From the NCBI GenBank assembly GCA_022009795.1, contig CP091724.1:248001-312000 (forward strand): 64,000 nt of DNA, given 5' to 3'. Both the position numbers and the translations under genes were made by a program. Shown one piece after another: positions 20,211 to 29,976 of this stretch. The stretch's first letter is position 1; every line of letters starts with the position of its first letter. The notes beneath the pieces were generated by a model. The model was not told where the DNA came from. It made no database searches and saw nothing but the letters and a program-made list of their open reading frames with translations. Source of the stretch: Anaerotruncus sp. (GTDB lineage: Bacteria > Bacillota > Clostridia > Oscillospirales > Acutalibacteraceae).

Positions 20211-21275
20211 ATGAGCAAAGAATTTTTTTGAAGCTGTGAAAATGCTTGAGCAGGAAAAAGGGTATTCCCGCAGATTATCTTTATGATAAAATTTCGGCGG
20301 CTATCGTTGTTGCCGCAAAGCACGATTACAACGGCAAGGATATCCTTCACTGCGATATCGATCCCGAAAAGGAAAAAATCAAGGTTTATGTAACCAAAAA
20401 TGTTGTTGAGGAAGTTGAAGATCCGGACACGGATTTAACTCTTGAAGAGGCACAGCAAATCCGCAAATCCGCAAAGGTGGGCAAAACAATCGATATCCCG
20501 CTCAAAAACCAAAAGAATTCGGCAGAATTATCGCGCAAAACGCAAAGCATGTTATCCGCCAGGGTATTCGCGAGGCGGAGCGCGGCAAGCAGCTTGCGGA
20601 GTTCCAAAGCAAAAAAATCAGGAGCTTGTAACGGCTAAGGTAAACCGCATTGATCCGGTAACGGGCAGTGCAACGGTTGAAATCGGCAAAACAATTGCCG
20701 TGCTTCCCAAAATGGAGCAAATCCCCGGCGAGGTTATCACAGAGGGCGAAAGCCTTAAAATTTTTGTTGTGGATGTTAAGGATTCCGGCAAAGGCCCCAA
20801 GATCATGATTTCGCGCACTCATCCCGGTCTTGTAAGAAGGCTGTTTGAAACCGAGGTTCCCGAAATTTACGACGGCACCATCGAAATCAAATCCGTTTCG
20901 CGTGAAGCGGGCTCCAGAACGAAAATCGCCGTTTACAGCAAGGATGACGAAATCGACCCCATCGGCGCATGCATAGGCCCTAAAGGTCAGCGCGTTTCCA
21001 ATATTGTTGACGCTCTCGGCGGCGAAAAAATCGATATCGTTAAATACAGCGATGATGTTGCGGAATTTGTTTCCGCAGCGCTTGCACCGGCTTCCGTTTG
21101 CAGTGTTGAAATTCTTGATGAGGATGCAAGGTTTTGCCGTGCAACGGTTCCGGATGATCAGCTCAGTCTTGCAATCGGCAACAAGGGTCAAAACGTTCGC
21201 CTTGCCGCCAAGCTCACAGGCTGGAAAATAGATATCAAGCCCGAATCGGGATTCTATGATGGCTCACAGGAGTAA
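20211..21275 (+). CDS. nusA: transcription termination/antitermination factor NusA, frameshifted
   Basis: About 354 residues with the usual order: N-terminal RNA polymerase-binding domain, S1 domain (NQELVTAKVNRIDPVTGSATVEIG), KH1 (SRTHPGLVRRLFETEVPEI) and KH2 (IGACIGPKGQRVSNI, LSLAIGNKGQNVRLAAKLTGW). It lacks the acidic C-terminal repeats, as in other Firmicutes. ATG 20211 is preceded by GGAAA. Frameshifts at the T-run 20224, G-run 20261 and near 20510-20615 split the first third. It modulates pausing and termination. Confidence 0.95.
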
Positions 21276-21280
21276 TCGAA

Positions 21281-21553
21281 ATGAAAGCAAAGCGAGAAGT
21301 TAAGCGTATGTGCGTGGGCTGCGGCGAAATGTTTGATAAGCGTGAGCTTATCAGAGTTGTTAAAAGCCCCGAGGGCGAAGTCAGCCTTGATTTAACGGGC
21401 AAGAAAAACGGCCGCGGCGCATATGTGTGCAACAATCCCGAATGCCTAAAAAAGGCAAGAAAAAGAAAATCGATAGAGCGCGCCTTCTCAATGAAAATAG
21501 AAGACGCGGTTTATGATAAAATGGAAGAAGAAATCACAAATGCAAAAGGATAA
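21281..21553 (+). CDS. ylxR: YlxR family RNA-binding/nucleoid protein
   Basis: An intact 90-residue protein of PF04296 with the signature RMCVGCGEMFDKRELIRVV and GRGAYVCNNPECLKKA. Members bind nucleic acid and in Bacillus YlxR affects rnpB transcription. It lies 5 bases after nusA and overlaps the next gene by 14 bases. Confidence 0.93.
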   Translation: MKAKREVKRMCVGCGEMFDKRELIRVVKSPEGEVSLDLTGKKNGRGAYVCNNPECLKKARKRKSIERAFSMKIEDAVYDKMEEEITNAKG

Positions 21554-21850
21554 AATTCTTTCAATGCTCGGCCTTGCAAGGCGCGCCGGCAGGCTTTCGA
21601 TGGGGCATGCGGCCGCAATCGGCTCAATTCGTTCCAAAAAGCAAAGCTTGTGCTTGTGTGCGCCGAAATCTCGCAGGGCACAAAAAAAGATATAGAATTC
21701 ACCGTTAATAAATTCTCGCCCCGCACGCCCGTGGCAGTTGCGGATATCAGTGTTGATGAGATTTATTTCGCCTGCGGCTACAAGGCCGGCGTGATAGCGG
21801 TGGAGGATGAAAATTTCAGTAATAAAATTGTTTCGCTGCTAAGCGAATAA
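21540..21850 (+). CDS. ylxQ: L7Ae-family ribosomal protein YlxQ, one frameshift
   Basis: About 103 residues of the L7Ae/L30e/S12e fold, a K-turn RNA-binding protein always found between ylxR and infB in Firmicutes. LGLARRAGRLSMG, AKLVLVCAEISQGTKKDIEF and CGYKAGVIAVEDENF are visible. One extra base near 21640-21650 divides it. Start ATG 21540 overlaps the end of ylxR. Confidence 0.9.
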
Positions 21851-21874
21851 ATCGGTTAAGGAGGAATCGGTTAT

Positions 21875-24254
21875 ATGGTAATTAAGGTCAAGGTTTCCGA
21901 TGTTGCCAAGGATTTCGGAAAGAGCAACAAGGAAATTATAGAGCTGCTTGATAAATATTGTGGCGGTCCGGCCAAGAAAGCTTCCACAGTCCTCGAAGAA
22001 AACGAACTTAACATACTTTTTGATAAAATCACCATTCAAAACAGTGTTAAAAGCTTTGACGCTTATTTTAAATCGGGCGCGGCTAAGGCAAAGAAAGAAA
22101 AACCCGCCGCCCAAAAGCAGGATAAGCCCGCAAAGAAAGCGGAAACGGCAAAGGATAAAAAGCGCGAAAGCCAGGCGGCTATTTTGCAAATGGCAGAGCA
22201 GGCGGCGAAGCGCGCCGAGGAAAAGGCAAAGAAAAAAAGCCGAGGCTCAGCCCCAGGCCCGCACAAAGGGCGAGGCTCGCCATATAGACACTCGCGTTAA
22301 TAATGTTGATCTTGAAAAATACAATCAAAAATACGAGGATATCGCTCCCGCATCTTCAATGGGCGATTTCCAGAAAAAGCAAAAGCTCAATCAAAAATCA
22401 AAGCAATACAGAAAGAAAAAAAGCCGCAGGGCATCAGGGCTCATTCCAAAAGGGAAACCGAGCAGCAGCGCCTTGCCAGAATTGCCGAACAAAGAAAGAA
22501 GCAACAGATTAAAATTCAGGTTCCCGAGGAAATTACCGTCGGCGATCTTGCAAGTTTGCTTAGAATGACGGCAAATGAGGTTATCAAAAAGCTTATTGCC
22601 CTCGGCGTTATGGCAACGGTTAATGAGGTTATCGACTATGATACCGCCGCAATCGTTGCAACCGAGCTTGGCGCAAAGGTTGAAAAAGAAGATTGAAATC
22701 TCTATTGAAGAGCAGATTATCGAGGAAGAGGTTGAGGATGATGAAAATGCAATTCCCCGCCCGCCCGTAGTTTGCGTTATGGGCCATGTTGACCACGGCA
22801 AAACCTCTGTGCTTGATGCTATTCGCCACACGGATGTAACTTCAACGGAGGCCGGCGGCATCACTCAGGCAATCGGCGCTTATCAGGTGGATGTAAACAA
22901 TCAAAAAATCACATTTCTTGATACTCCCGGTCACGCCGCATTCACCGCAATGCGTGCAAGGGGCGCCATGGCAACGGATATCGCGGTGCTTGTTGTTGCC
23001 GCAGACGACGGTATTATGCCGCAAACCATTGAAGCCATCAACCACGCAAAGGCCGCAAATGTGCAAATTATCGTGGCTATAAATAAAATGGATAAAGAGG
23101 GAGCAAATCCCGAAAGAGTTATGGAGCAGCTCACCGAGCAGGAGCTTGTGCCAGAGGAATGGGGCGGCGATGTTATCTGCGTTCCCGTTTCCGCCAAAAC
23201 AGGAATGGGCATTGATAAGCTTCTTGAAACGATTTTGCTTGTTTCCGAAATGTGCGAGCTTAAAGCCAATCCGAACAGAGCCGCAAAGGGCGTTGTTATC
23301 GAAGCCAAGCTTGATAAGGGCAGAGGCCCGATTGCAACCTTCCTTGTTCAAAACGGCACTCTTAAATCCGGCGATTATGTTGTTGCCGGCACGGCGGTCG
23401 GCCGCGTAAGAGCCATGACGGATTATCGCGGCAGAAAGCTCAACAGCGCAGGCCCGTCCGTTCCCGTTGAAATTATGGGCCTTGACCAGGCACCCATGAG
23501 CGGCGATGAATTTAACGCCGTAACAAATGAAAAGCTTGCAAGGCAGCTTGTTGAGCAAAGAAAAGAAGAGGCCAAGGAAGAGGAATTCAAGCAGTTCCAC
23601 AAAGTTACTCTTGACACTTTGTTCTCCACTCTTGAAGAGGGTCAGATGAAAGAGCTTAATATCATCATCAAGGCAGATGTTCAAGGCTCTGTTGAGGCGG
23701 TTAAGCAATCGCTTCTTAAAATCGAAAACGATGAAGTTCGCGTAAGAATAATTCACGGCGCGGTTGGTGCAGTAAACGATTCCGATGTTATGCTTGCAAA
23801 TGCGTCTAATGCAATCATCGTTGCTTTTGCAACGGATGTTGAGCAGGTTGCTGCCGACAATGCGTCGCGCGACGGCATTGAAATCAAGCAATACAGCATT
23901 ATTTACGACCTTATTGAGGATGTTGAATCCGCAATGAGAGGCATGCGCTCCGTTAAGTATCGCAATGTGGACACCGGCACGGCCGAGGTTCGCGAGGTTT
24001 ACACCGTTTCAAGCGTAGGCTCAATCGCAGGCTCACTTGTTACAAGCGGCACAATCCGCAGAAACGGCAAGATCCGCGTTATGAGAAACGGCAAACAGCT
24101 TGCCGATACGCCGATTAAAAATCTTAAGAGATTCAAGGATGATGTTAAGGATGTTTCCTCCGGTTACGAATGCGGTATCTCGCTTGAAAACTGGAACGAT
24201 ATCAAACCCGGCGACATCTTTGAATGTTATGTTGTTGAAGAATACAGGGATTGA
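21875..24254 (+). CDS. infB: translation initiation factor IF-2, frameshifted in the N-terminal half
   Basis: About 790 residues. IF-2 is the GTPase that brings initiator tRNA to the 30S subunit. N-terminal IF2_N module, a Lys/Ala/Glu-rich linker, the second IF2_N (PEEITVGDLASLLRMTANEV), then the G domain: GHVDHGKT (G1), DTPGH (G3), NKMD (G4) and VSAK (G5), followed by domains II-IV with NIIIKADVQGSVEAV. Start ATG 21875 follows AAGGAGG. Shifts at the A-runs near 22236, 22412 and 22688 break only the charged linker region and the domain II border. The GTPase half is intact. Confidence 0.96.
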
Positions 24255-24256
24255 TC

Positions 24257-24609
24257 ATGGCAGGTTATCGTATAGACAGAATATCCGAAGATATAAAGCG
24301 CGAGCTTATCTCACTTATGAGAGAGCTTAAAGACCCACGCGTTTCCGGCAAAATGCTTACGGTTGTGAATGTTAAGGTTTCAAACGATTTAAGCTATGCC
24401 AAGGTGTATGTCAGCGCTATGGAAGGGCTCGACGCCGCTAAGGAGGCCTGCAAGGGCCTTGATTCGGCGCAGGGCTATCTTCGCAGAACGCTCGGAAATA
24501 ATCTTCATTTAAGAAAGGCGCCGGAGCTCAGCTTCGTGGCCGATGATTCTATCAAAAAAAGGAATGGAGATATTTGAAAAGCTAAAGGAAACTTCAAATG
24601 AAAAATTGA
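24257..24609 (+). CDS. rbfA: 30S ribosome-binding factor A, one or two frameshifts at the end
   Basis: About 117 residues with the KH-like fold of RbfA: RIDRISEDIKRELISLMRELKDPRV, VNVKVSNDLSYAKVYVS and RRTLGNNLHLRKAPELSFVADDSI. It helps 16S rRNA 5' end maturation. Reading through the A-run at 24552 and then one A fewer at 24601 gives the natural end SNEN with TGA 24607-24609, overlapping the next ATG at 24598. Confidence 0.93.
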
Positions 24610-25547
24610 TGTTAAAGAATGTGCAAATCTGCTTTTTGCGGCAGGATAATATCTTAATTTTAACTCATGCTCATCCGGACGGCGATACGCTCGGCTCGGG
24701 CTTTGCGCTTTGCCGCGCTCTTATGCAGCTCGGCAAAAAGGCAAGGGTTATCAACGACGATGTAATCCCCAAAAAAATATGATTATCTTTATTCCGATAT
24801 TGATTTTTCCGGAATTTGAGGCGGATTATGTTGTTGCCGTTGATGTTGCCACCGAAAAATTTGCTCGGCGGCCTGCAAAGCAGCTATGCCGGCAAGATAG
24901 ATCTTTGCATAGACCATCATTTAACAAACACGGAATATGCAAAAAATCTTTTGCTTCGCGATTATCCGGCAGCATGCGAAATTATCTATATGCTCATAAA
25001 CGAAATGGGTGTTAAAATCGATAAAAAAATCGCCGATTGCCTTTATACGGGCATTTCAACGGATACGGGCTGCTTCAGATATGCTTCAACCACGGCGCAG
25101 TCTTACCGCATTGCGGCGGAACTTATTGAGCACGGTGCGGACAACGGCAAAATCAACCGCGCAATGTTTGAAACAAAAACAAAAACATATGTTGCCCTTG
25201 AAAAAATTGCGCTCAATAATATGAAAATGTTTTGCAACGACCGCGTTGCCGTTATCACGGTTACCCAGGATATGTATGCAAAAACAGGCTCAAACGAGCA
25301 GGAAACAGAGGCTCTTGCTCCGCTCACAAGGCAGATAGAGGGCGTTGAAATCGGAATAACAATTCGCGAAAAGGCCGATAAAACCTGCAAGGCGTCTATA
25401 AGAACATATGAAAGCGTTAATGCCGCAGCTCTTGCAAAGAATTTCGGCGGCGGCGGTCACGCTCAGGCAGCTGCGTGCAGATTTGATTGCTCTGTTGATG
25501 AGGCCTTGAATCAGATTGTTAAAAAATGCGGAGAATATCTTAAATGA
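24598..25547 (+). CDS. nrnA: DHH-family phosphoesterase, NrnA-like oligoribonuclease / pAp phosphatase, frameshifted
   Basis: About 315 residues. The DHH domain shows HAHPDGDTLGSG, the second metal block VVAVDVAT and DLCIDHHLTNTEYA; the DHHA1 domain ends with NFGGGGHAQAAAC. Family members degrade nano-RNA and 3'-phosphoadenosine 5'-phosphate. Four extra bases (24601, 24643, 24775, 24807 and one near 24860) break the N-terminal third. It is coupled to rbfA and truB by overlapping stop and start codons. Confidence 0.9.
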
Positions 25548-26441
25548 CGGGTATTATTTGCATTGATAAGCCGCAGGGAATGACTTCGTTTGCCGTATGC
25601 TCAAGGCTGAGAAAAAAATCTTCGGTGAAAAAAAGGTTGGCCATGCAGGCACGCTTGATCCGCTTGCAACGGGCGTTTTGCCTGTTATGATAGGCGGTGC
25701 AACAAAGTTTTTAAGCCATTTGCCCGAGCATGATAAAGGTTACCTTGCTGAATTTGAACTGGGAAAAACAACAGACACACTTGATATAACAGGTAATCTG
25801 ACAGGTGAGTTTCCTGTTAATTGCAGTGATGAGCAGGTGCGTTATGCCATTGAAAGCTTTAAAGGTAAAATAATGCAGGTGCCGCCCATGTATTCGGCGG
25901 TGTCGGTGGGCGGCAAAAGGCTCTATGAGCTTGCAAGAAGCGGCGTTGAGGTTGAACGGCAGTCACGAGAGATTGAAATAAAAAAGCTTGATATGCTGCC
26001 GAAAAACGGCGATTATTATGTGATAGATGTGCTTTGTTCAAAAGGGCACATATATTCGTTCACTTATAGATGATATCGGCAAAAAGCTTGGCACCGGTGC
26101 GGTTATGACCTCACTTTGCCGCACGCAGGCATGCGGATTTTCGCTTGCCGATTGCAACGATTTGGAATCGCTTTTTGCGGCTAAAGAGGCAGGGGAGGAT
26201 ATGCAAAAATATCTTCTGCCCGTTGAAAAATGTGTGTTTTTGCAATTTGAAAAATTAACAGTCTCGCAGGCGCAGTCGATCCGCTTTAAAAAAACGGTGG
26301 TGCTCTTGATGCAGAAAGAATAAAAAGCCCGATTGCCGAAAGCTCTGTTTACAGGGTTTGTTCGCCAAACGGCGAGTTTTTTTAGGCTTGGGTATGGAAG
26401 AAAATTCACAGTTAAAGGTAAAGCGATTGCTTGTGGAATAA
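25544..26441 (+). CDS. truB: tRNA pseudouridine(55) synthase, frameshifted
   Basis: About 298 residues. TruB makes pseudouridine 55 in the T-loop of tRNAs. The start MTGIICIDKPQGMTSF, the catalytic aspartate block GHAGTLDPLATGVLPV, and VPPMYSAVSVGGKRLYELAR are clear; KGTYIRSLIDDIG and the PUA-like tail follow after correction. ATG 25544 overlaps the nrnA stop (ATGA). Shifts at A-runs near 25612, 26041, 26290 and the T-run near 26382. Confidence 0.94.
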
Positions 26442-26444
26442 GTT

Positions 26445-27266
26445 ATGGATAACAATTACGGTAAAAACAGAACAGCTGTTGCGCTCGGCGATTTTGACGG
26501 TATGCATCTTGCACATAAAACCGTTGTAACGGGCGCTGAGAAAGCTATTATTTATTGTGTGCATAATAAATTCTCATTGCTGCAAAAAAGCATATTTGAA
26601 AAACGCTATCCAAATGCCGTTTTTTTGCGGATTTTGATGAAATTAAGAATTACACGGGCGAGGAATTTATTCAAAAAATTTTAATTGATAAATTCGGTGC
26701 GCAAACAGTGCTTTGCGGATTTAATTTCAGATTCGGCAAAAAAATGCTTCTTGGTCTGCGCTTGATATGAGAAAGTATCTTGAGCAGCGCGATATTTGGG
26801 TTCGTATTCTTGAAGCTCAGGATTATGAAGGTATGCCGATAAGCTCAACAAGAATCAGAAAAGCCGTTTCCGAGGGCAGAATAAGATCTGCCAATGAGAT
26901 GCTCGGCTATAATTTCACCTATGAAGCCCCTGTAATTAAAGGCGATCAGCGCGGGCGCACAATCGGATTCCCAACCATAAATCAGCATTTGCCGCAGGGG
27001 CTGATCGTGCCGCGATTCGGTGTATACGAAAGCCGTGTGTTGATAGGAAATAAATCATATAAGGCCTTCACAAATATCGGCGTGCGGCCAACATGGAAGG
27101 TGGATGTTCCGCTTTCGGAAACACATATTTTTTTGATTTCAGCGGTAATCTTTATGATGAAACGGTAACGGTTGAGCTTGTTGATTATATGCGCCCTGAA
27201 AAATTATTTAAAAATAAGGAAGAACTTAAAGAGCAACTCGATTATGATAAAAGCAGTATTATTTGA
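26445..27266 (+). CDS. ribF: bifunctional riboflavin kinase / FAD synthetase, frameshifted
   Basis: About 272 residues. The N-terminal adenylyltransferase half carries VALGDFDGMHLAHK and the ISSTRIRKAVSEGRI block; the C-terminal flavokinase half carries RGRTIGFPTINQ and the TNIGVRPTW loop. It converts riboflavin to FMN and FAD. It starts 3 bases after truB. Shifts near 26628, 26745 and 27128. The natural stop TGA 27264-27266 overlaps the following HAD gene by 23 bases. The N-terminal half is somewhat shorter than usual. Confidence 0.92.
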
Positions 27267-27914
27267 TTTTGATGAAACTTTGCAGGATCGCACCTCTGCA
27301 TTTGATAAATACACAGATGCATTTACTGCCGAATTTATGCCGAATCTCAGCGGCGAGGAAAAGCAAAAGCGCAGAAACGATATGGTTAGAACCGGAAACG
27401 GCGGTTATGCCGAGCGCAACACTTGGTTTCCCGGTCTTATCAAAATGTGGGATTGGAAAAAAATTCGCCGGGTGCAAAGGCATTAACAAATCATTATGAG
27501 AAAAAAATTTCGGCAAATATTGCATTATTTTTTTGATGATGCGATTCCGCTTTTTGAAGGAACTGCATAAAAGAAATATTAAAACTGGTATAATCACAAA
27601 CGGTCCCTCTGTTTTTGCAGCACACAAAGCTTGATAACAGCGGCCTTTTGCCGTATTGCGATATAACAGTTGTTTCCGGCGATTATGATTTTGCAAAGCC
27701 GCAGGCGCAGATTTTTTTGTACACCGCCGCTGAGCTTGGTTTGAAACCCGAGGAGTGCCTTTATGTGGGCGATCATCCGGTTAATGATATAGAGGGGGCA
27801 CTCGGTGCGGGAATGAAGGCTGTGCGAATGAATTGGGGTTGGTTTAAAGATAAGAAATTGCGCCCCGATGTACCGGTTGTTAATAAATTATATGATGTGA
27901 TAAATTATGTGTAA
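27244..27914 (+). CDS. HAD-superfamily hydrolase (YjjG/phosphoglycolate phosphatase-like), frameshifted
   Basis: About 222 residues. Motif I is FDFDETLQD, motif II GIITNGPS, the lysine is in FAKPQAQIF, and motif IV is VGDHPVNDIEGA, so the phosphoaspartate chemistry is complete. Likely a small-molecule phosphatase. ATG 27244 lies inside the end of ribF; the overlap suggests coupled translation and perhaps FMN phosphatase activity, which is inference from position only. Shifts near 27460-27550 and 27612. Confidence 0.87.
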
Positions 27915-28390
27915 TAAGTTTTTAACTGCAGAAGCGGTTGATAAATTGATTAAAAAAAATTGGCGCATTTCCTTTGCGGAAAGCTGCACAGGCGGTAAGT
28001 GCTGCGGTGCTCTTGTGGATGAGCCGGGCGCATCTGCCGTTTTGGATATGTCTTTTATAACATATGCCAATGAAGCCAAAATAAAATATCTCGGCGTTTC
28101 GCCAAATGCGATTGAAGAATTCGGTGTTGTGTCTGAGCCCGTTGCGGCTCAAATGGCTTGCGGAGCGGCAGAAAACGCAAAATCTCAGGTCGGAATCGGT
28201 ATAACCGGAGTTGCGGGGCCATCGGGCGGCACTGCGGCAAAGCCCGTCGGCATGGTTTGCTTTGGCTTTTTATATAAACGGCAGCGTGCAAACCTTCACA
28301 AAAGCAGTTTGGTGATATAGGCAGAAACTGCGTTCGCGAAAAAAAGCGTTCGCTTTGTTTTTTTGAGAAAAACTGTGCGAACTTCTTTAA
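27907..28390 (+). CDS. CinA C-terminal domain protein (nicotinamide-nucleotide amidohydrolase type), frameshifted
   Basis: About 160 residues, only the C-terminal amidohydrolase domain of CinA (PncC-like), which deamidates nicotinamide mononucleotide. ISFAESCTGGKCCGALVDEPGAS, ITYANEAKIKYLGV and GITGVAGPSGGTAAKPVG are diagnostic. The N-terminal MoCF domain is absent, as in stand-alone PncC. Shifts at 28271, 28303, 28345 and 28362 obscure the end; the restored tail reads FEKLCELL then TAA 28388-28390. It overlaps the HAD gene by 8 bases. Confidence 0.87.
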
Positions 28391-28396
28391 ACCCTC

Positions 28397-28426
28397 TTGA
28401 CCTCGTGCCTTTTTTTATTGTATAAT
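28397..28426 (+). promoter_or_regulatory. promoter of the tRNA-Thr gene
   Basis: TTGACC and TATAAT with an 18-base spacer that includes a seven-T run. The tRNA starts 40 bases downstream of the -10. Confidence 0.75.
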
Positions 28427-28465
28427 TGCTAATGCAATTTGAAAGTTTCGGTTGCAATAATCAAT

Positions 28466-28541
28466 GCTGATATGGCTCAGTTGGTAGAGCAGCGCATTCG
28501 TAATGCGCAGGTCGTCGGTTCGAGTCCGACTATCAGCTCCA
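28466..28541 (+). tRNA. tRNA-Thr (anticodon CGU), CCA encoded
   Basis: A complete cloverleaf can be drawn. The acceptor stem is GCTGATA/TATCAGC, the D-arm GCTC..GAGC, the anticodon stem GCGCA/TGCGC with loop TTCGTAA (anticodon CGT), and the T-arm GTCGG TTCGAGT CCGAC. The discriminator is T and CCA follows at 28539-28541. It reads ACG threonine codons. A recombinase fragment 0.8 kb downstream faces it, so the gene may have served as an attachment site. Confidence 0.96.
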
Positions 28542-28578
28542 AAACCTGCGTAAACACTGCGTTTTTCGCAGGTTTTTT
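28541..28578 (+). terminator. terminator of the tRNA-Thr gene
   Basis: AAAACCTGCG and CGCAGGTTTT form a 10-base stem followed by more T residues. Confidence 0.85.
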
Positions 28579-28615
28579 CTTTTTCAGAAATGCATTTCAA
28601 AATTCAATTAGCAAC

Positions 28616-28655
28616 AAAAAAATCTCACTCTTTTTTTATGGAGTGAGATTTTTGT
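28616..28655 (-). terminator. bidirectional terminator beyond the GNAT gene
   Basis: AAATCTCACTC and GAGTGAGATTT form a stem with T-runs on both strands. It would end minus-strand transcription coming from the acetyltransferase gene. Confidence 0.7.
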
Positions 28656-28758
28656 TCGTTTATTTTATTTTTTTCGCCAAAGACCATCTATTGACCATTT
28701 ATGAAATTTAGGATAAAAAGCATTTGCCCAATAGATTAGAAATTTATAAACAAAGCTG

Positions 28759-29259
28759 TTATTTCGGGATTCGCATAAATAAATGCGCTTCATCTTCGCC
28801 CGCAATATAAGCCCCATTATTCAACATGACCTTCTGCGAAGCGATATTATCCTTATTTACACGAAGGTATATCTCTTCTTCCAAGATAATGCTTTTTGCT
28901 TTATCAATAGTAAGTTTCAATCCCTCCGTTCCATATCCTTTCCCTCGCTTATCTTTTTTGATGCTGTAGCCGATATGTCCAGCTCCTTCCCGAAGCGTTT
29001 CCGTTAAATAATGTCTTATTCTGAATTCTCCGATTAGACAATCTTGGTCCCACAAATAATAGTATGTTTCGGGAACAAACCAATTCGGCATGTTAACAGG
29101 ATGCTCATACGAAATCAAGGTTGGCAGGACAGTTTCAATATAGTCCTCGTATGAAACACCATTATACTGATTTGTTAAGCCGTTTTCATCAACAGGCAAT
29201 GCTGTTGTGTATTCCCATTGAGCAATAGCGCCCTGTATATTTATTTTTCGCAGTTCCAT
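28759..29259 (-). CDS. GNAT-family N-acetyltransferase
   Basis: An intact protein of about 166 residues from ATG 29259; a longer frame begins at 29283, but GGAG in front of the internal ATG favours the shorter form. The acetyl-CoA binding block is GAGHIGYSIKKDKRGKGYGTEGL and the C-terminal part carries LRVNKDNIASQKVMLNNGA, both standard for Acetyltransf_3. The acceptor is unknown. It is unbroken and appears richer in A/T than the neighbouring operon, consistent with accessory DNA. Confidence 0.88.
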   Translation of the reverse strand: MELRKINIQGAIAQWEYTTALPVDENGLTNQYNGVSYEDYIETVLPTLISYEHPVNMPNWFVPETYYYLWDQDCLIGEFRIRHYLTETLREGAGHIGYSIKKDKRGKGYGTEGLKLTIDKAKSIILEEEIYLRVNKDNIASQKVMLNNGAYIAGEDEAHLFMRIPK

Positions 29260-29320
29260 CACATTATTATCTCCGCAAATCATAATTTATCAAATTTATT
29301 ATACCATGTCCTTAAAGCAT

Positions 29321-29354
29321 AAACTCAACCGCCGATTATTCGGCGGTTGAGTTT
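29321..29354. terminator. strong hairpin between recombinase fragment and GNAT gene
   Basis: A perfect 15-base inverted repeat, AAACTCAACCGCCGA and TCGGCGGTTGAGTTT, with a TTAT loop. It begins at the recombinase stop codon and probably ends that transcript. Confidence 0.8.
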
Positions 29355-29757
29355 ATGTTGGAAATAGAATTTTCTTCGTATCCTTGCCTGCGCTTTCTAT
29401 CAGATTACCCATTGTGTTTGCAACATTTTCTTGCATGGAATCCGTTACATGCATATAGGTGTTCATTGTAAAGCCTGCGTCTGTATGTCCTAACATATGC
29501 GATACCGTTTTAATGTCCATTCCTTGTTCAAGGGATAAGGTTGCAAAGCTGTGCCGTAAATCGTGAAAGCGTATTCTCGGCACGCCTGCCCTGTCCTGTA
29601 TTCTGTGTAATCTTCTTGTGACTGCTGAAGTGTCTTTGATTCCGCCTGTTACAGATGACGGAAATATGTATTTTGATTTCGGTATTTGATTTGCTTTTAA
29701 TTCGCTTAATAGCCTAATGCACTCATCACATAATCTTATCGTTCTGATTTCCGTCAA
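29353..29757 (-). pseudogene. tyrosine recombinase (phage/ICE integrase), C-terminal fragment
   Basis: About 134 residues covering the second half of the catalytic domain. The HDLRH box, the MLGH box and the nucleophile tyrosine in NTYMHVT are intact, but the first catalytic arginine and the whole DNA-binding N-terminus are missing. The readable family sequence starts abruptly at about TEIRTIRL, near 29757, exactly where the amidohydrolase start fragment ends. It resembles integrases of Firmicute integrative elements that use tRNA 3' ends. It points toward tRNA-Thr at 28466. Not expected to be active. Confidence 0.9.
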
Positions 29758-29976
29758 TTTTCTCCTGTGTAATCACCGCATCGTTTACGCCGGCATAATC
29801 CAAATTGGAGATAAAACGCTCGGCAGTGTTTTCGTCATCGGTCATATAAGGCGGTAACATCTGACGGATCTCGCCGCCGAAATTGCTTTTTCCGTTGCCG
29901 ACGGAGAAAACATCACGCTCCCCGATACTTTTCCTTTTTGACTTTTTCATAAATGTGCGTGTGCGTCAATAATCAT
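29740..29976 (-). pseudogene. amidohydrolase (COG2159 type), N-terminal fragment
   Basis: Starts MIIDAHAHI at ATG 29976, overlapping the TGA of uxaA (ATGA). After one correction near 29948 it continues through GERDVFSVGNGKSNFGGEIRQMLPPYM to DAVITQEKIDGNQND, matching the first 75 residues of TIM-barrel amidohydrolases with the HxH metal motif. The remaining about 200 residues are replaced by the recombinase fragment. It was probably the third gene of the uronate operon before it was cut. Confidence 0.75.

Noticed and set aside
22842..23891. 349-codon minus-strand frame inside infB
   Set aside because: Antisense shadow of an intact GTPase domain with all G motifs.
28415..28600. Minus-strand frame with SRTRTDDLRITNALLYQLSHI
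   Set aside because: This is the well-known false protein produced by the antisense of a tRNA gene; it lies across tRNA-Thr.
28439..28711. Plus-strand 90-codon frame across the tRNA
   Set aside because: It translates the tRNA and its terminator; no ribosome site and no protein similarity.
28680..28760. Possible att-site duplicate of the tRNA 3' end downstream of tRNA-Thr
   Set aside because: No stretch matching the T-arm and acceptor end was seen here or elsewhere in the window.
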